Shown here piece by piece: positions 8,370 through 17,692 of a DNA stretch of 64,000 nucleotides (its first letter is position 1; each line of letters opens with the position of its first letter). A program made the translations under genes and the position numbers. This stretch comes from Actinotalea sp. Marseille-Q4924 (GTDB lineage: Bacteria; Actinomycetota; Actinomycetes; Actinomycetales; Cellulomonadaceae), in NCBI RefSeq assembly GCF_916618755.1, contig NZ_CAKAKB010000003.1:1116001-1180000 (forward strand), read 5' to 3'. The notes below the pieces were generated by a model. The model had not been told where the DNA came from. It ran no database searches and worked only from the letters and a program-made list of their open reading frames with translations.

Positions 8370-9827
8370 TCAGGGACGCAGCCCGACGACCCCTCCGACA
8401 CCCTCCACGACCAGCGTGTCCGCCACACCGAGCACCGTGTCGCCCGTCCAGGGCAGCTCGAGGCGCCACACCTCGTGACCGTCCCGCACGTCCAGCGCGA
8501 CGAGCACGTCCGCGAGGCGGTCGCCGAGGGACCGTGCCGGGACGATCACGGAGCGCCCGTCGCTCACGGCGCCGTAGGAGCTCACTCCGAGGTCCTCCGC
8601 GACCCACAGCGTGCTCCCGTCGCGCGCGTCCAGGGTCTCCAGCCGCCCCCCGGTGGCCAGGACGAGCCGGTGCGCGACCTGGACCAGGGGTATGCCGTTC
8701 CCGCCGCGCCACGTGCCGGTGTCGGTGCCCTCGGCGCCGCGGGTCCAGAGGACCTCGCCGTCCCGGACGTCGTGCGCGACCACCCCACGGACGTCGTCGC
8801 TCACGAGCAGCACCGGGGTGCGCGGGTCGAGGGTCTGAGGGCCGGCGAACCATGCCTCCGCCTCCCAGCGCACCGTGCCGTCGCGGTCGGTCACCGTCAT
8901 CGCGCCCGGTGCGTCCAGCGGGATGCGGAGGTCGACCGTGCCGTCGGCGAGCCGGGCGATCGCGATCCGGGGAGACCCGAGGTCGTCGCGATGGACGACC
9001 GACCCGTCGTCGAGGGACACCAGCACGACGGCGCCACCGTTCTGCACGAGCACGACGTCTCCCACGACCCCCGCGCTCAGCTCGCGCGAACCGGGCCCGG
9101 AGGCCTGCTCGCTGCGGTACCGCCACCGATCGGTGTCCGTGTCGGGGTCCCAGCGCACCACCTCCAGGTACCCGTCCGCGTCGTGCCCCGCATGCACGAC
9201 GTCACCGGCCAGGGTCGCGACGAACGTCGGCTCCGTCCTGATGGTGCGCTCCGCGAGGAGCCCACCGGTCCGGGCGTCGAGGACCTGGAGCCGGGTCGAG
9301 ACCGGAGCACCGGACCGTACGGTGGTGGTCCGGCACAGCACGGAATCCGCCGGGTCCTCCGAGAACCCCCACACGGCCGGGGCGGCGCCCTCGCGCACGA
9401 ACTCGCAGTCCCCCCAGCCGCCGTCCGCGCCCGGCCCCTGCGCCGACCACAGCACCGCGCCGGTCGCAGCGTCCACCAGGTCGGTCGCGGCCCCGTCGGA
9501 GGAATGCATCAGGAGCATCGCACCGGCGGCGTCGCGGACGTAGCCGTCCCGCTCCCAGGCGACCTGCGGAGGCATGTCCATGCGGGCCACGAACCCCGGG
9601 ACGCCGGCCAGCGCCGCCTGTGCCGTCTGCTCCTGCCATGCCTGCGCCGCCCCGGCAGCCGTCACCACCACGAGAGCGACGACGGCGCCCCGGGCGAGCC
9701 GCCGACCGCGCGGGCCCCGTGACGCCCCCGGTGCCGGCCGTGCCTCCGCCGGCTGGTCGGGCGCGTCGTCGTCGACGAGGAGGACCTCCACGTCCCCGTC
9801 GCCGAGCGCCGCACGGCCCCGCCCCAT
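8370..9827 (-). CDS. PQQ/beta-propeller membrane-anchored protein, paralogue 3 of 3
   Basis: A 485-residue third copy. The tail carries VEVLLVDDDAP, then one membrane helix (around residues 45-65, GAVVALVVVTAAGAAQAW) and a propeller with blades such as LVDAATGAVLWSAQ, THE ALDVRDGHEVWRLEL type near the C-terminus, and LDARDGSTLWVAE. TAGGGT lies exactly 6 nt before the ATG (9827). It sits just downstream of the secreted amylase gene (10 nt gap) on the same strand, but its own promoter-like hexamer argues for independent transcription. The function is unknown. Confidence 0.8.
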   Translation of the reverse strand: MGRGRAALGDGDVEVLLVDDDAPDQPAEARPAPGASRGPRGRRLARGAVVALVVVTAAGAAQAWQEQTAQAALAGVPGFVARMDMPPQVAWERDGYVRDAAGAMLLMHSSDGAATDLVDAATGAVLWSAQGPGADGGWGDCEFVREGAAPAVWGFSEDPADSVLCRTTTVRSGAPVSTRLQVLDARTGGLLAERTIRTEPTFVATLAGDVVHAGHDADGYLEVVRWDPDTDTDRWRYRSEQASGPGSRELSAGVVGDVVLVQNGGAVVLVSLDDGSVVHRDDLGSPRIAIARLADGTVDLRIPLDAPGAMTVTDRDGTVRWEAEAWFAGPQTLDPRTPVLLVSDDVRGVVAHDVRDGEVLWTRGAEGTDTGTWRGGNGIPLVQVAHRLVLATGGRLETLDARDGSTLWVAEDLGVSSYGAVSDGRSVIVPARSLGDRLADVLVALDVRDGHEVWRLELPWTGDTVLGVADTLVVEGVGGVVGLRP

Positions 9828-9836
9828 GAGGCGACC

Positions 9837-11375
9837 CTAGCGCCGCGCCCCGACGTGGAGGGCGAGCGCGGTGTCCCCCGCGAGCGCCACGTCGACGGAG
9901 CCGTCGTCGTCCACCGTCACCTCGTCCCCGGTGCACGCACCGTCCACGAGGGCGCCGGTGACCACGTCGCAGTAGGTCCCGGCGGGAAGGGACGTCGTCA
10001 GGGTCTGCGTCATGTCGGCGGCGTTGCCGTTGACCACGACGAAGCCGCGGTCCCCGCGGCCGAACGCCACGGCGCGTCGTCCGACCCACAGGTCCGTCAG
10101 CTCCGTCGCGCCCACCTCCGCACGCCATCCGACGAGGCCTGCGACGGGCGTCCACCGGTGCTGGCAGAGCCACGCGCCGGGCGGGTCGCGCGGCACGTCG
10201 CCCCACGCCGCCGGCTCGGGCGCGCACTGCACGTCCTGCACCGCCCCGTCGGCGTCCTGCGGTGGCCCGGCGTCCCGCGTCCGGAAGGCGTAGCCGGAGT
10301 ACACGACCGGGGTGCCGTAGTCCGCGGCGAGCATCATGACGAGCGCCTGCAGGTGGTCCGCGCCGTCCTTGTAGCCGAGCGTGGAGCCGTTGCGCTCCGT
10401 GTCGTGGTTCTCGACGAAGACCACGGCCTGCTCCGACGGCAGCGCGGTCGAGGTCCCGGGGTACTCGAGCACCCGGTCCAGCGCCCCGCCGCCGACGAAC
10501 GCGGCCAGCTCACGGCCGTAGAAGAAGTCCGTCACCAGCCCGTTGGGGAGGTAGTCCTCCGGGCGGATCGGCTCCTCCGTGGCGCCGATGACCTCCTGGA
10601 AGACCCACACGTCCTCGGGCAGCCCGGCGACGACCGCGCCGACGTCCTCGGCCGGCATGTGCTTCGCGGCGTCGATGCGGAAGCCGGCGACCCCCAGGGA
10701 CACGAGGTCGGCGAGGTACGCGCCGACGCGCTCGCGCACGCGCTCGGTGCCGGTGGCGAGGTCGGCGAGGTTGACCAGCTCGCACCGCTGCACCTGGCCG
10801 GCCGACCGGTACTGCGCGATGTCGTCCCCTGCGGCCAGGCCGCAGTGGTGGAAGTCGCCCTCGGCGTCGGAGTACAGGCCGGGGTACTCGTAGTGCTCGT
10901 ACGGGCTGCCCGCCCAGCCGACGCCCGGCTCGTCCTGCCCGGTCATGTGGTTGATCACCGCATCGGCCACGACGGCGACGCCGGCCTCGTCGCACGTGGC
11001 CACCATGGCGGCGAACTCCTCGCGCGTGCCCAGGCGCGACTCCAGCCGGTAGGAGACCGGCTGGTACGCCGTCCACCACGGCTCCCCCAGGACGTGCTCC
11101 TGCGGCGGCGACGTGAGGACCCAGTCGTAGCCGGCCGGGCCGAGGACCTCCCCGCACTCACGCGCGATCGAGGTCCATGTCCACTGGAAGAGCTGGACCC
11201 CCGTCCCCGGGCCCGTCGGCTCGGGGACGGCCTGGGGGGCGTCGTCGGCGCTCCCGGTCGGCTGTGGCTCGGCGGGCGCGTCCGGCGACCCGGTGCACCC
11301 CGTCAGCGCGGCGACGACGGCGACGACGACGGCGCCGCGCACCCCAGGGCGGGGCCGGATGCGGAGGTGCTGCAC
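9837..11375 (-). CDS. Secreted GH13 alpha-amylase, lipoprotein
   Basis: A 512-residue extracellular enzyme. The signal peptide ends in a lipobox (AALTGC, Cys around residue 27) and a Pro/Ala/Asp linker precedes the catalytic domain from GVQLFQWTWTSIAREC. The Streptomyces/animal-type amylase architecture is clear: DAVINHM, nucleophile Asp in GFRIDAAKHM, acid/base Glu in VFQEVIG, and Asp in VENHDTERN. The C-terminal beta domain ends in IALHVGARR-like strands. It hydrolyses starch outside the cell, feeding maltodextrins to MalEF and the cytosolic glucosidase upstream. The start is GTG (11375). Anchoring to the membrane follows from the lipobox. Confidence 0.88.
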   Translation of the reverse strand: MQHLRIRPRPGVRGAVVVAVVAALTGCTGSPDAPAEPQPTGSADDAPQAVPEPTGPGTGVQLFQWTWTSIARECGEVLGPAGYDWVLTSPPQEHVLGEPWWTAYQPVSYRLESRLGTREEFAAMVATCDEAGVAVVADAVINHMTGQDEPGVGWAGSPYEHYEYPGLYSDAEGDFHHCGLAAGDDIAQYRSAGQVQRCELVNLADLATGTERVRERVGAYLADLVSLGVAGFRIDAAKHMPAEDVGAVVAGLPEDVWVFQEVIGATEEPIRPEDYLPNGLVTDFFYGRELAAFVGGGALDRVLEYPGTSTALPSEQAVVFVENHDTERNGSTLGYKDGADHLQALVMMLAADYGTPVVYSGYAFRTRDAGPPQDADGAVQDVQCAPEPAAWGDVPRDPPGAWLCQHRWTPVAGLVGWRAEVGATELTDLWVGRRAVAFGRGDRGFVVVNGNAADMTQTLTTSLPAGTYCDVVTGALVDGACTGDEVTVDDDGSVDVALAGDTALALHVGARR

Positions 11376-11439
11376 GACGGGACCACCGATCGTCGGGGGG
11401 CGGGGACCGCCCGAAGGGTACCGATCGCGGGACGACCGG

Positions 11440-12663
11440 TCAGCCGCCGGAGACGCTGAGCTCCGCCTCGGCGAGCGCGCGCCGGAAGTCCTCGCCGAGC
11501 TCGCGCGACTCGAGCCAGCCCTCGGGCAGCGCCGGTCGCTTCGGGGAGCCGGCGCGACCCCGCTGGCCCTCGGCCGCCTCGCCCGGGTACGGCTGGTCGA
11601 GGTCGAGCTCGGCGAGCAGGTCGTCCAGCTGCGCGCGCGACTCGACCAGCCCGAGCCTGGCCCGCAGCGCCCCGCCGACGACGTAGCCCTTGAGGTACCA
11701 GGCCATGTGCTTGCGCATCTCGCGCAGGGCCTTGCCCTCCTCGCCGAACTCCTCGATCATCAGCTCGGCGTGCCGCCGGATCACCGCCGCCACCTCACCG
11801 AGCCCGGGACGCACCCGCACGTCGGACCCGTGGAACGCCGCGGCGAGGTCCGCGAAGAGCCAGGGCCGGCCCTGGCACCCCCGGCCGACGACGACGCCGT
11901 CGCACCCGGTGCGCCGGACCATCTCCAGCGCGTCCTCGGCCGACCAGATGTCGCCGTTGCCGAGCACCGGCACGTCGGTGACGGCGTCCTTGAGGCGCGC
12001 GATCGCGTCCCAGTCGGCGGTCCCGGAGTAGTAGTCCGCGGCCGTGCGCGCGTGCAGCGCCACGGCGGCGGCACCGAGGTCCTGCGCCACCCGGCCCGCG
12101 TCGAGGTAGGTCAGGTGGTCCTCGTCGATGCCCTTGCGCATCTTGACGGTCACGGGGACGCCGTACGGGCGCGCGGCGTCGACCGCGGCCCGGACGATGC
12201 CGGCGAACAGGTCGCGCTTCCACGGGAGCACGGCGCCGCCCCCGCGACGCGTGACCTTGGGGACCGGGCAGCCGAAGTTGAGGTCGACGTGGTCGGCGCG
12301 GTCCTCCTCGGCGAGCATCCGGACGGCCGCGCCGACGGTGGCGGGGTCCACCCCGTACACCTGGACCGAGCGCGGTCGCTCGTCGGTGTCGTGCCGGATG
12401 ATCCGCATCGACTCCGGCGTCCGCTCCACGAGCGCCCGCGACGTCACCATCTCCGACACGTACAGGCCCGCGCCGTGCTCACGGCACAGGCGCCGGAAGG
12501 CTCGGTTCGTCACCCCCGCCATGGGCGCGAGGACCACCGGCGTCTCCACCGTCAGGGGTCCGATGCGCAGGGGCGGCAGGACCGCCTCGCTCCCGGGCGG
12601 GCGGGACGACGGCACGACGGTCGCGGACGCGTGGGGGACGGGCACCGCACGATTGTCCCCCAC
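11440..12663 (-). CDS. dusB: tRNA-dihydrouridine synthase, DusB type
   Basis: A 407-residue flavoenzyme reducing uridines in the tRNA D-loop. Hallmarks are VVLAPMAGVTNRAFR (FMN binding), DLNFGCPVPKVTRRGGG carrying the catalytic Cys, VTVKMRKG, and GNGDIWSAEDA with VVVGRGCQGRPW for phosphate binding. A C-terminal helical domain follows. The start GTG (12663) lies only 20 bp from the divergent ATG at 12684, so the promoters overlap unless the true start is slightly internal; a conserved core begins near LPPLRIGPL. Confidence 0.9.
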   Translation of the reverse strand: MGDNRAVPVPHASATVVPSSRPPGSEAVLPPLRIGPLTVETPVVLAPMAGVTNRAFRRLCREHGAGLYVSEMVTSRALVERTPESMRIIRHDTDERPRSVQVYGVDPATVGAAVRMLAEEDRADHVDLNFGCPVPKVTRRGGGAVLPWKRDLFAGIVRAAVDAARPYGVPVTVKMRKGIDEDHLTYLDAGRVAQDLGAAAVALHARTAADYYSGTADWDAIARLKDAVTDVPVLGNGDIWSAEDALEMVRRTGCDGVVVGRGCQGRPWLFADLAAAFHGSDVRVRPGLGEVAAVIRRHAELMIEEFGEEGKALREMRKHMAWYLKGYVVGGALRARLGLVESRAQLDDLLAELDLDQPYPGEAAEGQRGRAGSPKRPALPEGWLESRELGEDFRRALAEAELSVSGG

Positions 12664-12683
12664 GCCCCTGCCATCATCGGCGG

Positions 12684-13925
12684 ATGTCCTCCTCGAGCAC
12701 GCCCGACCGGCCGCGCGGACCCCGCCGGACCGCCGTCGTCATGGCGGCCCTCCTGGTCCCCGCGGCCCTCGCCACGGTCGCGGGGCTCGTGCTGCTGTGG
12801 CCGTCGGGCGACCGTCCGTCGACCGGCGTCGTGGCCGTCGACGCCGAGTACCCGCGCGCGGACGTGGTCCAGGCGCGCGAGGAGTCCTGCGGCGGCACGA
12901 GCGAGGACCGCCTGCCGGACGGCACCGTGCCCGAGCAGGTGCGCTGCGTCAGCGTCGTCGTCGAGGTGCTGGACGGCGACGCCGCGGGTGAGGAGGTCCA
13001 GGTGTGGGCCCTGCCGACGCTCACGGTGGCGGACCTGCCCGTCGGCACGCGCGTCGTGCTGGAGCGCTACCTGGCGACGGACACCGAGGAGGAGGCGTGG
13101 GCGTTCCACGACGTCGCCAGGACCGCGCCCCTCGGTGTCCTCGCCGCGGCGTTCGCCGTCGTCGTCGTCGCCGTGGCGGGCCTGCGCGGGCTGCGCGCGA
13201 TCGTCGGCCTCGCGATCGCGTTCTCCGTGGTGGCGGTGTTCATGCTGCCCGCGCTGCTGGAGGGACGCGACCCCCTGGCGGTGGGCCTCGCCGGCAGCGC
13301 GGCCATCATGTTCGTCGTCCTCTACCTGGCCCACGGGTTCTCGCTCCGCACGACGACGGCGCTCCTGGGCACCTTCGCGGGGCTGGGCGTCACCGCGGCG
13401 CTCGGGGTGCTGGCCGCGAACGCGGCCCGGCTCAGCGGCGTGACGACGGAGGACGAGTACCGCCTGGCGCAGCTGACCGGCCAGCTCGACGGGTCGCAGC
13501 TGCGCGGGCTGTTCCTCTGCGGTGTGGTCCTCGCCGGGCTCGGGGTGCTCAACGACGTGACGATCACCCAGGCCTCCGCCGTGTGGGAGCTCCGCGCGGC
13601 GGACGCGGACGCGACCCCGGCCTCGCTCTTCCGCGGCGGGATGCGCATCGGGCGCGACCACATCGCCTCGACCGTCTACACGATCGCGTTCGCGTACGCC
13701 GGCGCCGCGCTGCCCGTGCTGCTGCTGCTCGAGGTCTACCAGCTGCCGTGGGCCCTGACGATCGGCAGCGGGGAGTTCGCGCAGGAGATCGCGCGGACCC
13801 TGGTCGGCTCCATCGGCCTGGTGCTCGCCATCCCGCTGACGACGGCGATCGCCGCGGCCGTCGTCACGCGTCTGCCGCTGCGGCAGGTGCGCCGGGAGGG
13901 CTCGACGCACGCCCACGCCCACTGA
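12684..13925 (+). CDS. YibE/F-like multipass membrane protein (paralogue A)
   Basis: A 413-residue membrane protein. One N-terminal helix (residues about 15-40) is followed by a small extracytoplasmic beta-rich domain and then about seven membrane spans. The block [17 protein letters not shown] and [18 protein letters not shown] is the signature of the YibE/F family, whose function is not established. The tail ends HAHAH, possibly metal-binding. Its last 62 bp overlap the convergent paralogue at 13864-15108. Confidence 0.82.
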   Translation: MSSSSTPDRPRGPRRTAVVMAALLVPAALATVAGLVLLWPSGDRPSTGVVAVDAEYPRADVVQAREESCGGTSEDRLPDGTVPEQVRCVSVVVEVLDGDAAGEEVQVWALPTLTVADLPVGTRVVLERYLATDTEEEAWAFHDVARTAPLGVLAAAFAVVVVAVAGLRGLRAIVGLAIAFSVVAVFMLPALLEGRDPLAVGLAGSAAIMFVVLYLAHGFSLRTTTALLGTFAGLGVTAALGVLAANAARLSGVTTEDEYRLAQLTGQLDGSQLRGLFLCGVVLAGLGVLNDVTITQASAVWELRAADADATPASLFRGGMRIGRDHIASTVYTIAFAYAGAALPVLLLLEVYQLPWALTIGSGEFAQEIARTLVGSIGLVLAIPLTTAIAAAVVTRLPLRQVRREGSTHAHAH

Positions 13926-15108
13926 CCGCGACGTCGGTGACGACCGCGCCCGCCGTCACCACGAGCGCGGCGATCGCCGTGGTGAGGGGGATCGCCGCGA
14001 CCAGACCGATCGACCCGACGAGGGTCCGGACGACCTCCTCCGCGATCTCCCCCGCCGTCAGCGTCCGCGTCAGCGGCTGGTCGTACAGGCTGATGAGGAG
14101 CATGATCGGCAGCGCCGCCCCGACGTACGCGAAGGCGATGGTGTAGACCGTCGAGGCGATGTGGTCCCGCCCGATGCGCATGCCCCGCCGGAACAGCTCC
14201 CACCGGCCCATCCCGGGCGCGATCGCCCGCAGCTCCCACACCGCGGACGCCTGGGTGATCGTCACGTCGTTGAGCACGCCGAGGCCGGCCAGGATGATCC
14301 CGCACAGCACGACGCCACGCATGTCCAGGTCCGGCGCGAGGCCCGGCAGCAGCAGCGCGTCCTCGCTCGTCAGGCCCGTGAGCGCCGCCGCGCGCGTCGA
14401 CCACGAGGCGAGCACGGCGGTCAGGGCCACGCCGAGGACCGTGCCGAGCAGCGCCGTCGTCGTCCGCGCGTTGAGGCCGTGCGCGAGGTACAGCGTGGCG
14501 AACAGGGCGGCGGACGCGGTGACGAGCGCGACGAGGAGCGGTGGCTGACCGGCCAGGAGGGCAGGCAGGGTGAAGAGCGCGACGAGCCCGAGCGACACGA
14601 CGAGGCCGACGATCGCGGCGACCCCGCGCCACCGCGCGACCAGCACGACGAGCGCGGCGTACGCGACGGCGAGCAGTCCGATGGGGGCGTCCCGGACGAG
14701 ATCCACCCAGACGAGCGGGACCTCCTCGGACCGGATGGTCAGGAGCAGGACGCGGTCGCCCTCGCCGACGCCGGCCGCGAGCGCCTCCGGCGGCACCTGG
14801 GCGAGCGCGAAGCCGCTGCCCTCGACGTCCACCTCGAGCAGCCGCGCCTCCGGGAGCACCCGCAGGACGTCCGCCTGTACGTACGACGAACCCTCGGCCG
14901 CCGTGGGGATGCGGTCCGGCCGCTGGTCCGCCGACGGCCAGAGAGCGACGAGACCGACCAGGGTGAGCACGGCGACGGGCAGGACGCACAGCGCGAGGAC
15001 CCACCGCACGCGCGAGCCCGCACGGGGGTTCTCGCCGCCGTGGGAGTGCCCGGTGACCGGGTGACCGGTCATCGCGTCACCGGCGGGCCGGTCGGCCGTG
15101 CGGCTCAC
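13864..15108 (-). CDS. YibE/F-like multipass membrane protein (paralogue B)
   Basis: A 414-residue paralogue of the 12684-13925 gene: one N-terminal helix, a short extracytoplasmic domain, then about seven spans including the same [17 protein letters not shown] and [18 protein letters not shown] blocks. I chose GTG at 15108 because its TGA/GTG forms a 4-nt overlap with the end of glyS, implying translational coupling. An ATG at 15072 is the alternative. The N-terminus has His residues ([11 protein letters not shown]). The function is unknown. Confidence 0.8.
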   Translation of the reverse strand: MSRTADRPAGDAMTGHPVTGHSHGGENPRAGSRVRWVLALCVLPVAVLTLVGLVALWPSADQRPDRIPTAAEGSSYVQADVLRVLPEARLLEVDVEGSGFALAQVPPEALAAGVGEGDRVLLLTIRSEEVPLVWVDLVRDAPIGLLAVAYAALVVLVARWRGVAAIVGLVVSLGLVALFTLPALLAGQPPLLVALVTASAALFATLYLAHGLNARTTTALLGTVLGVALTAVLASWSTRAAALTGLTSEDALLLPGLAPDLDMRGVVLCGIILAGLGVLNDVTITQASAVWELRAIAPGMGRWELFRRGMRIGRDHIASTVYTIAFAYVGAALPIMLLISLYDQPLTRTLTAGEIAEEVVRTLVGSIGLVAAIPLTTAIAALVVTAGAVVTDVAVSGRGRASSPPGAPAAAADA

Positions 15109-16493
15109 GCCCCGACGAGCCCCGCGCCCAGGTAGGCGGTCACCTGGTCCAGGCTCACGCGCTCCTGGCTCATGGTGTCGCGCGACCGGATGGTGACGGC
15201 CTGGTCCTGCAGGCTGTCGAAGTCCACCGTGATGCAGTACGGCGTCCCGATCTCGTCCTGCCGGCGGTAGCGGCGGCCGATCGCGCCGGCGTCGTCGAAC
15301 TCGACGTTCCACAGACGACGCAGCTCCGCGGCGAGGTCACGGGCGACCGGCGAGAGGTCCTCGTGCCGGGACAGCGGCAGCACGGCGGCCTTGACCGGCG
15401 CGAGGCGCGGGTCCAGCCGCAGGACCGTGCGCTTGTCGACGCCACCCTTGGTGTTGGGGGCCTCGTCCTCGGCGTACGCCTCGATGAGGAACGCCATGAG
15501 CGACCGCGTCAGACCGGCTGCCGGCTCGATGACGTAGGGCACCCAGCGCTCGTTCTTGGCCTGGTCGAAGTAGGACAGGTCCTGGCCCGAGTGCTCGCTG
15601 TGCGTCCGCAGGTCGAAGTCCGTGCGGTTCGCGACGCCCTCGAGCTCGCCCCACTCCGAGCCGCTGAAGCCGAAGCGGTACTCGATGTCGACCGTGCGCG
15701 TGGAGTAGTGCGAGAGCTTCTCCTGCGGGTGCTCGAAGAGCCGCAGGTTGTCGCGCGAGATGCCGAGGTCGACGTACCAGTCCGTGCGCGTGTCGATCCA
15801 GTACTGGTGCCACTCGGCGTCCGTCCCGGGCTCGACGAAGAACTCCATCTCCATCTGCTCGAACTCGCGCGTGCGGAAGATGAAGTTGCCGGGGGTGATT
15901 TCGTTCCGGAACGACTTGCCGATCTGGCCGATGCCGAACGGCGGCTTCTTGCGGGCCGTCGACATGACGTTCGCGAAGTTGACGAAGATGCCCTGGGCGG
16001 TCTCGGGCCGCAGGTAGTGCAGCCCGGACTCGTCCTCGACCGGGCCGAGATAGGTCTTGAGCATCATGTTGAAGTCGCGCGGCTCGGTCCACTGCCCGCG
16101 CGTGCCGCAGTTGGGGCACGGGATGTCGGCCAGGCCGTTCTCGACCGTGCGACCCTTCTTCTCCTCGTACTCCTCGATGAGCTGGTCCTCGCGGAAGCGC
16201 TTGTGGCAGCTCAGGCACTCGGTGAGCGGGTCGGTGAAGACGCCCACGTGGCCCGACGCGACCCAGACCTGGCGCGGCAGGATGACCGAGGAGTCGAGGC
16301 CGACGATGTCCTCACGGCCGGTCACCATCGCCTTCCACCACTGGCGCTTGATGTTCTCCTTGAGCTCCACCCCCAGCGACCCGTAGTCCCACGCGGACCG
16401 CGTCCCGCCGTAGATCTCGCCCGAGGGGAACACGAACCCGCGGCGCTTGGCGAGGTTGGTGACGGCATCGAGGCGGGACGGCGTGGCGGCCAC
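15105..16493 (-). CDS. glyS: Glycyl-tRNA synthetase, single-chain (alpha2) type
   Basis: A 462-residue class II synthetase charging tRNA-Gly. Motifs in order: [15 protein letters not shown] at the N-terminus, a zinc-type Cys cluster ([17 protein letters not shown]), motif 2 [10 protein letters not shown] with [14 protein letters not shown], motif 3 region [12 protein letters not shown], and a C-terminal anticodon-binding domain from [12 protein letters not shown]. The start GTG (16493) follows AGGAG. A TAGCCT hexamer at about 16565-16560 could be its -10. The YibE/F gene is coupled downstream. Confidence 0.95.
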   Translation of the reverse strand: MAATPSRLDAVTNLAKRRGFVFPSGEIYGGTRSAWDYGSLGVELKENIKRQWWKAMVTGREDIVGLDSSVILPRQVWVASGHVGVFTDPLTECLSCHKRFREDQLIEEYEEKKGRTVENGLADIPCPNCGTRGQWTEPRDFNMMLKTYLGPVEDESGLHYLRPETAQGIFVNFANVMSTARKKPPFGIGQIGKSFRNEITPGNFIFRTREFEQMEMEFFVEPGTDAEWHQYWIDTRTDWYVDLGISRDNLRLFEHPQEKLSHYSTRTVDIEYRFGFSGSEWGELEGVANRTDFDLRTHSEHSGQDLSYFDQAKNERWVPYVIEPAAGLTRSLMAFLIEAYAEDEAPNTKGGVDKRTVLRLDPRLAPVKAAVLPLSRHEDLSPVARDLAAELRRLWNVEFDDAGAIGRRYRRQDEIGTPYCITVDFDSLQDQAVTIRSRDTMSQERVSLDQVTAYLGAGLVGA

Positions 16494-16617
16494 GGAGAGC
16501 TCCTGGTGGTGTGCGGTCCGCGCGTGGCTCGCGCGGACGGGACGGGCGGCGAACGCCCCAGGCTAGCGCCCGGGGACCCGAGGCACCGCGCCCCCGCAGC
16601 CGTGCCGACCGACGAAG

Positions 16618-16655
16618 TTGACAATCATTTTCAGCACAGATGAGAATCAGTCTCA
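16618..16655 (+). promoter_or_regulatory. znuA promoter with two Zur-type boxes
   Basis: TTGACA (16618-16623) and GAGAAT (16642-16647) are 18 bp apart and make a sigma70-type promoter. Box 1 TGACAATCATTTTCA (16619-16633) matches the TGAAAATNATTTTCA form of Zur/Fur palindromes and covers the -35. Box 2 TGAGAATCAGTCTCA (16641-16655) is a weaker palindrome covering the -10 and start point. Zinc-bound Zur would occlude polymerase. Binding is inferred from motif and from zur lying in the operon. Confidence 0.75.
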
Positions 16656-17692
16656 TGCTGCTCCGCCGTACCGCTGCCCGTGGCCCCGCCCGCACCCGTG
16701 CCGTGATCGCACTCCCCGCGATGCTCGCCGCGGGGTTGACCCTGACCGCGTGCACCGCCGACGGCGGCGCAGCCGACGAGGGCACCGGCCAGGAGCAGGA
16801 GGCGGCCGCCGCGACGGAGCCCGTGCGGGTGCTCGCCTCGTTCTACCCGCTCGTCCACGCCGTCGAGCAGGTGGGCGGTGACCTGGTCGAGGTGGCCTCG
16901 TTGACACCGGCCGGCGCGGAGCCGCACGACCTCGAGGTCTCCCCCGCGCAGCTGCGGGAGATGGCCCAGGTCGACGCGGTCGTCTACCTGTCGGGCTTCC
17001 AGCCGGCCGTCGACGACGCGATCGCCGCCCGACAGCCGGAGAACGTGCTCGACGTGTTCGACGTCGCGGACCTGCAGCCGGCACCCGAGGAGCACGACCA
17101 CGAGGGCGGGGCCGAGCCGCACGACGAGGCGGAGGAGGAGAGCCACACCGCCGACGACGGCCACGACGACCACGGCTCCCTCGACCCCCACTTCTGGCTC
17201 GACCCGACCCGGCTCGCGGCCGTCGGCGAGGAGATCGCCGCCGTCCTGTCCGAGGCGGCACCCGAGCATGCCGACGCCTTCGCCGCCAACGCCGAGGCGT
17301 TCACCGCCGACCTCACGGCGCTGGACGAGCAGCTCGCGGCCGGTCTCGCGCAGTGCGAGCGGGACGTCGTGATCACCGGCCACACCGCGTTCGGCTACCT
17401 CGCCGAGCGCTACGGGTTCACCGAGATCGGCGTCGCGGGCATCGACCCCGAGGCCGAGCCCTCGCCGGCCCGCCTCCGGGAGATCGCCGAGGAGGTCCGC
17501 GAGCACGGGGTGACCGCCGTCTACACCGAGAGCGCGGCCAGCCCCGCCGTCGCCGACACCCTCGCCGCGGACCTCGGCCTGGAGGTGCTCGTCCTGGACC
17601 CGGTGGAGACGTTGGCCGACCCCTCCACGGACTACCGTGGCGTCATGGAGTCGAACCTCGAGGCCCTGCGCACCGGGCTGGGGTGTGAGTGA
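16655..17692 (+). CDS. znuA: Zinc ABC transporter binding lipoprotein ZnuA
   Basis: A 345-residue cluster A-I metal-binding protein. I chose ATG 16655 because it lies 7 nt after the promoter -10 GAGAAT, consistent with leaderless translation; an ATG at 16640 lies inside the promoter. The signal peptide ends in LTLTAC. Metal ligands expected of the family are present (His in VHAVEQ and GHTAFGY, Asp near the C-terminus). A His/Asp/Glu-rich loop with HDHEGG and HDDH is typical of zinc rather than manganese proteins. It delivers zinc to ZnuBC. Its last 4 nt overlap znuC (GTGA). Confidence 0.92.
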   Translation: MLLRRTAARGPARTRAVIALPAMLAAGLTLTACTADGGAADEGTGQEQEAAAATEPVRVLASFYPLVHAVEQVGGDLVEVASLTPAGAEPHDLEVSPAQLREMAQVDAVVYLSGFQPAVDDAIAARQPENVLDVFDVADLQPAPEEHDHEGGAEPHDEAEEESHTADDGHDDHGSLDPHFWLDPTRLAAVGEEIAAVLSEAAPEHADAFAANAEAFTADLTALDEQLAAGLAQCERDVVITGHTAFGYLAERYGFTEIGVAGIDPEAEPSPARLREIAEEVREHGVTAVYTESAASPAVADTLAADLGLEVLVLDPVETLADPSTDYRGVMESNLEALRTGLGCE

